Assembly (NCBI GenBank): GCA_041694635.1
Contig: JBDNHI010000104.1
Coordinates: forward strand, 11,904 to 75,903
Direction: 5' to 3'
Origin: UBA969 sp041694635
GTDB taxonomy: Bacteria > Planctomycetota > Planctomycetia > Gemmatales > Gemmataceae
DNA: 64,000 nt
The notes beneath the pieces were generated by a model. The model searched no databases and was not told the DNA's origin. It was given only the letters and a program-made list of their open reading frames with translations. Shown here piece by piece: positions 62,624-64,000 of this stretch; the stretch's first letter is position 1, and each line of letters begins with the position of its first letter. A program made the position numbers and the translations under genes.

Positions 62624-62827
62624 ATGCCATTGCGGATGAGAGTTCACGACAGAGAGCCAATAGGTTTGGCTTTAAAACGATTCAAAAAGCTTCTTGAAAG
62701 AAGTGGTATACAAAAAGAGTTGCGTAAGCGAAAATACTACGAAAAACCGTGCGAAGCCCGCCGCCGTGCTCAATTGCGAAAGCAAAGTGCAATACGAAAA
62801 GCTAGAATTACTATTAAGAAAGTTTAA
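62624..62827 (+). CDS. rpsU: 30S ribosomal protein S21
   Basis: Small subunit protein important in initiation. The 67-residue chain starts PLRMRVHDREPIGLALKRFKKLLERSG and continues KRKYYEKPCEARRRAQLRKQSA, exactly the S21 pattern. AGGA lies six bases upstream of the ATG. It is isolated here, rather than next to dnaG and rpoD as in proteobacteria. The basic tail is intact. Confidence 0.97.
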   Translation: MPLRMRVHDREPIGLALKRFKKLLERSGIQKELRKRKYYEKPCEARRRAQLRKQSAIRKARITIKKV

Positions 62828-62896
62828 TTCCTTTCGCTTTTGGAATTATAGCTCGTCTATAAATCTCCATATATCGTAAACTCAAGAGGGTTTTTA

Positions 62897-63811
62897 ATGT
62901 CTTCAACAGAAATTCAGCATCAAAATTTGATCGACCCATCTCAAAAGATGGGTTTTATTTATTATGCAAGAAATTGGATTCTAACCGCTCCATTTATATT
63001 AATGCATCTTGCTTGTTTATCTGCCCTTTTTGTTGAGTTTTCTTGGCAGGCCTTTGTCCTCTGTATGGGCAATTATTTCCTTAGAATGTTTGGAATCACC
63101 GCAGGTTATCATCGCTATTTTTCTCACCGGGCTTATAAAACTAGCCGTTGGTTTCAATTTGTTTTGGCTTGGATTGGTTGTAGTGCGTTGCAAAAAGGAC
63201 CACTTTGGTGGGCTTCCCATCACCGCGAGCATCATAAATACTCTGATACTCCAGCAGACCCCCATTCCCCTCATCGTACTAGTTTTTGGTGGTCTCATGT
63301 TGGTTGGATATTATCTGAAGAACATAATGCTTACGATGTTAAGAATATTCAAGATTTTACGAAATATCCCGAAATTCGCTTTTTAAGCTATTTCCATTGG
63401 CTGCCAGGAACTGTGCTTGCAATACTTTGTTACTTATTTATGGGCTTATCAGGTTTGGTTTGGGGTTTCTTTGTTAGTACAATTCTTGTCTACCACTGTA
63501 CTTTCTTTATTAATTCTTTAAGCCATCTCATTGGCTATAAAAGATTTAATACCACCGATGAAAGTAAAAATAGTCTTATTCTTGCAGTGATGACCATGGG
63601 TGAGGGTTGGCATAATAATCATCATCACTATCAGAGTTCTGCTAATCAAGGTTTTTACTGGTGGGAAATTGATATGAGTTACAGTATTCTTGTGGTCTTA
63701 TCTTGGTTTGGTATCGTATGGGAATTGCGTAAACCAAATGAAAAAGTGCTTCAATATAAAGTGCGTTCGCCTAAAAGTAAAAAGAATAAAAACAAGCTTG
63801 TATCAACCTGA
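62897..63811 (+). CDS. Acyl-CoA desaturase (stearoyl-CoA 9-desaturase type)
   Basis: Membrane di-iron enzyme that introduces a cis double bond in fatty acyl chains. The three histidine boxes are all present: HRYFSH near residue 73, HREHHKYSD near 110, and HNNHHHY near 240. Four hydrophobic segments lie at about 30-60, 85-100, 173-200 and 260-285. YYARNWILTAPFILMHL is the first helix. Length 304 is typical of bacterial enzymes. Likely role: adjusting membrane fluidity. The GAGGG motif before the ATG is a good ribosome binding site. Confidence 0.95.
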   Translation: MSSTEIQHQNLIDPSQKMGFIYYARNWILTAPFILMHLACLSALFVEFSWQAFVLCMGNYFLRMFGITAGYHRYFSHRAYKTSRWFQFVLAWIGCSALQKGPLWWASHHREHHKYSDTPADPHSPHRTSFWWSHVGWILSEEHNAYDVKNIQDFTKYPEIRFLSYFHWLPGTVLAILCYLFMGLSGLVWGFFVSTILVYHCTFFINSLSHLIGYKRFNTTDESKNSLILAVMTMGEGWHNNHHHYQSSANQGFYWWEIDMSYSILVVLSWFGIVWELRKPNEKVLQYKVRSPKSKKNKNKLVST

Positions 63812-64000
63812 CCTAAGGCCTTAATAATACAAAAATTTCTTAAAGCCCCTAGTTCTCAACCTCACTCTTACCCACAATTATCCGGAGGGTTTGTTTGGAC
63901 AGAAGAGGCTTGCACCCTGAACGAGCAGGTGAAAAGCAAACCAACCCCTCCAAAGGACTTTCATTCCTGGCCTAGGATCACTATTTCGCCCGATATAGCC
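63812..64000. other. Non-coding right edge with a stem-loop
   Basis: No credible gene begins here. A stem-loop can form from GGAGGG...GTTTG (63893-63908 region) and CAAAC...CCCTCC (63938-63952 region), enclosing a second CACC/GGTG hairpin. It may be part of an RNA or leader that continues beyond the window. A reading frame stays open to the edge but has no start codon. Confidence 0.4.

Noticed and set aside
63812..64000. Open frame reaching the right edge (SGGFVWTEEACTLNEQ)
   Set aside because: No start codon in frame, no ribosome binding site and no known family; better explained as non-coding.
1..64000. CRISPR arrays, prophage, complete insertion sequences
   Set aside because: No regularly spaced repeats, phage structural genes or transposase genes were seen on either strand.

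Overview
The window reads as chromosomal DNA of a planctomycete with a fairly AT-rich genome. The markers are a TIGR03000-type domain protein (11266-11874), a Tat-exported DUF1501 protein (50462-51817), a membrane-anchored Ser/Thr kinase carrying the LEPP-type linker typical of the phylum, a CotH-like exported protein, a PQQ-type beta-propeller, and a GspE-like ATPase with an N-terminal membrane region. Order Gemmatales is my best guess, but it is an inference. Most genes are ordinary housekeeping genes, densely packed, and often start with GTG or TTG behind a clear ribosome binding site.

Layout. 1-6370 (minus): an isoprenoid-type operon ald-xseA-xseB-ispA-dxs-nadK, with nadK cut by the left edge. 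6519-9917 (plus): a membrane protein plus an ABC exporter pair. 9914-15193: cysteine desulfurase, the TIGR03000 protein, small membrane proteins, rsmE and accD. 15470-19309 (plus): a complete sulfate/thiosulfate importer, binding protein-CysT-CysW-CysA. 19343-24132: ychF, the glycolytic pair gap-pgk, and malate dehydrogenase. 24133-32509 (minus): metH, moeA, lnt, an alpha/beta hydrolase and an exported protein; moeA is broken by a frameshift in a G8 tract. 32510-33181: a non-coding block with a convincing 6S RNA and an unassigned structured element. 33182-41636: small proteins, an ABC-F ATPase, an exported hydrolase, the CotH-like protein, tRNA-Arg(ACG) and a BON-domain protein. 41696-49832: priA, a beta-carbonic anhydrase, a decayed kinase remnant followed by an intact Ser/Thr kinase, a bestrophin-like channel, a DUF3501 protein and an MFS transporter. 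50014-51817: the DUF1501 protein and a small exported protein. 52056-56514 (plus): hisF, pilT, a GspE/PilB-type ATPase and a CvpA-like protein. 56557-63811: an alpha/beta hydrolase, a MITE-like element, a large membrane-integrated sigma-54 activator, the beta-propeller protein, rpsU and an acyl-CoA desaturase. The right edge is non-coding and can form a stem-loop.

The genes most worth attention are the frameshifted moeA with two G8 tracts, the 6S RNA and its neighbouring 120-nt element, the sigma-54 activator that combines membrane sensing, GAF, AAA+ and Fis domains in one chain, the dead kinase beside a live paralogue, and the small inverted-repeat element at 57732-57853. I found no CRISPR array, prophage or intact insertion sequence. 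All homology statements come from motif recognition by eye; no database search was run.
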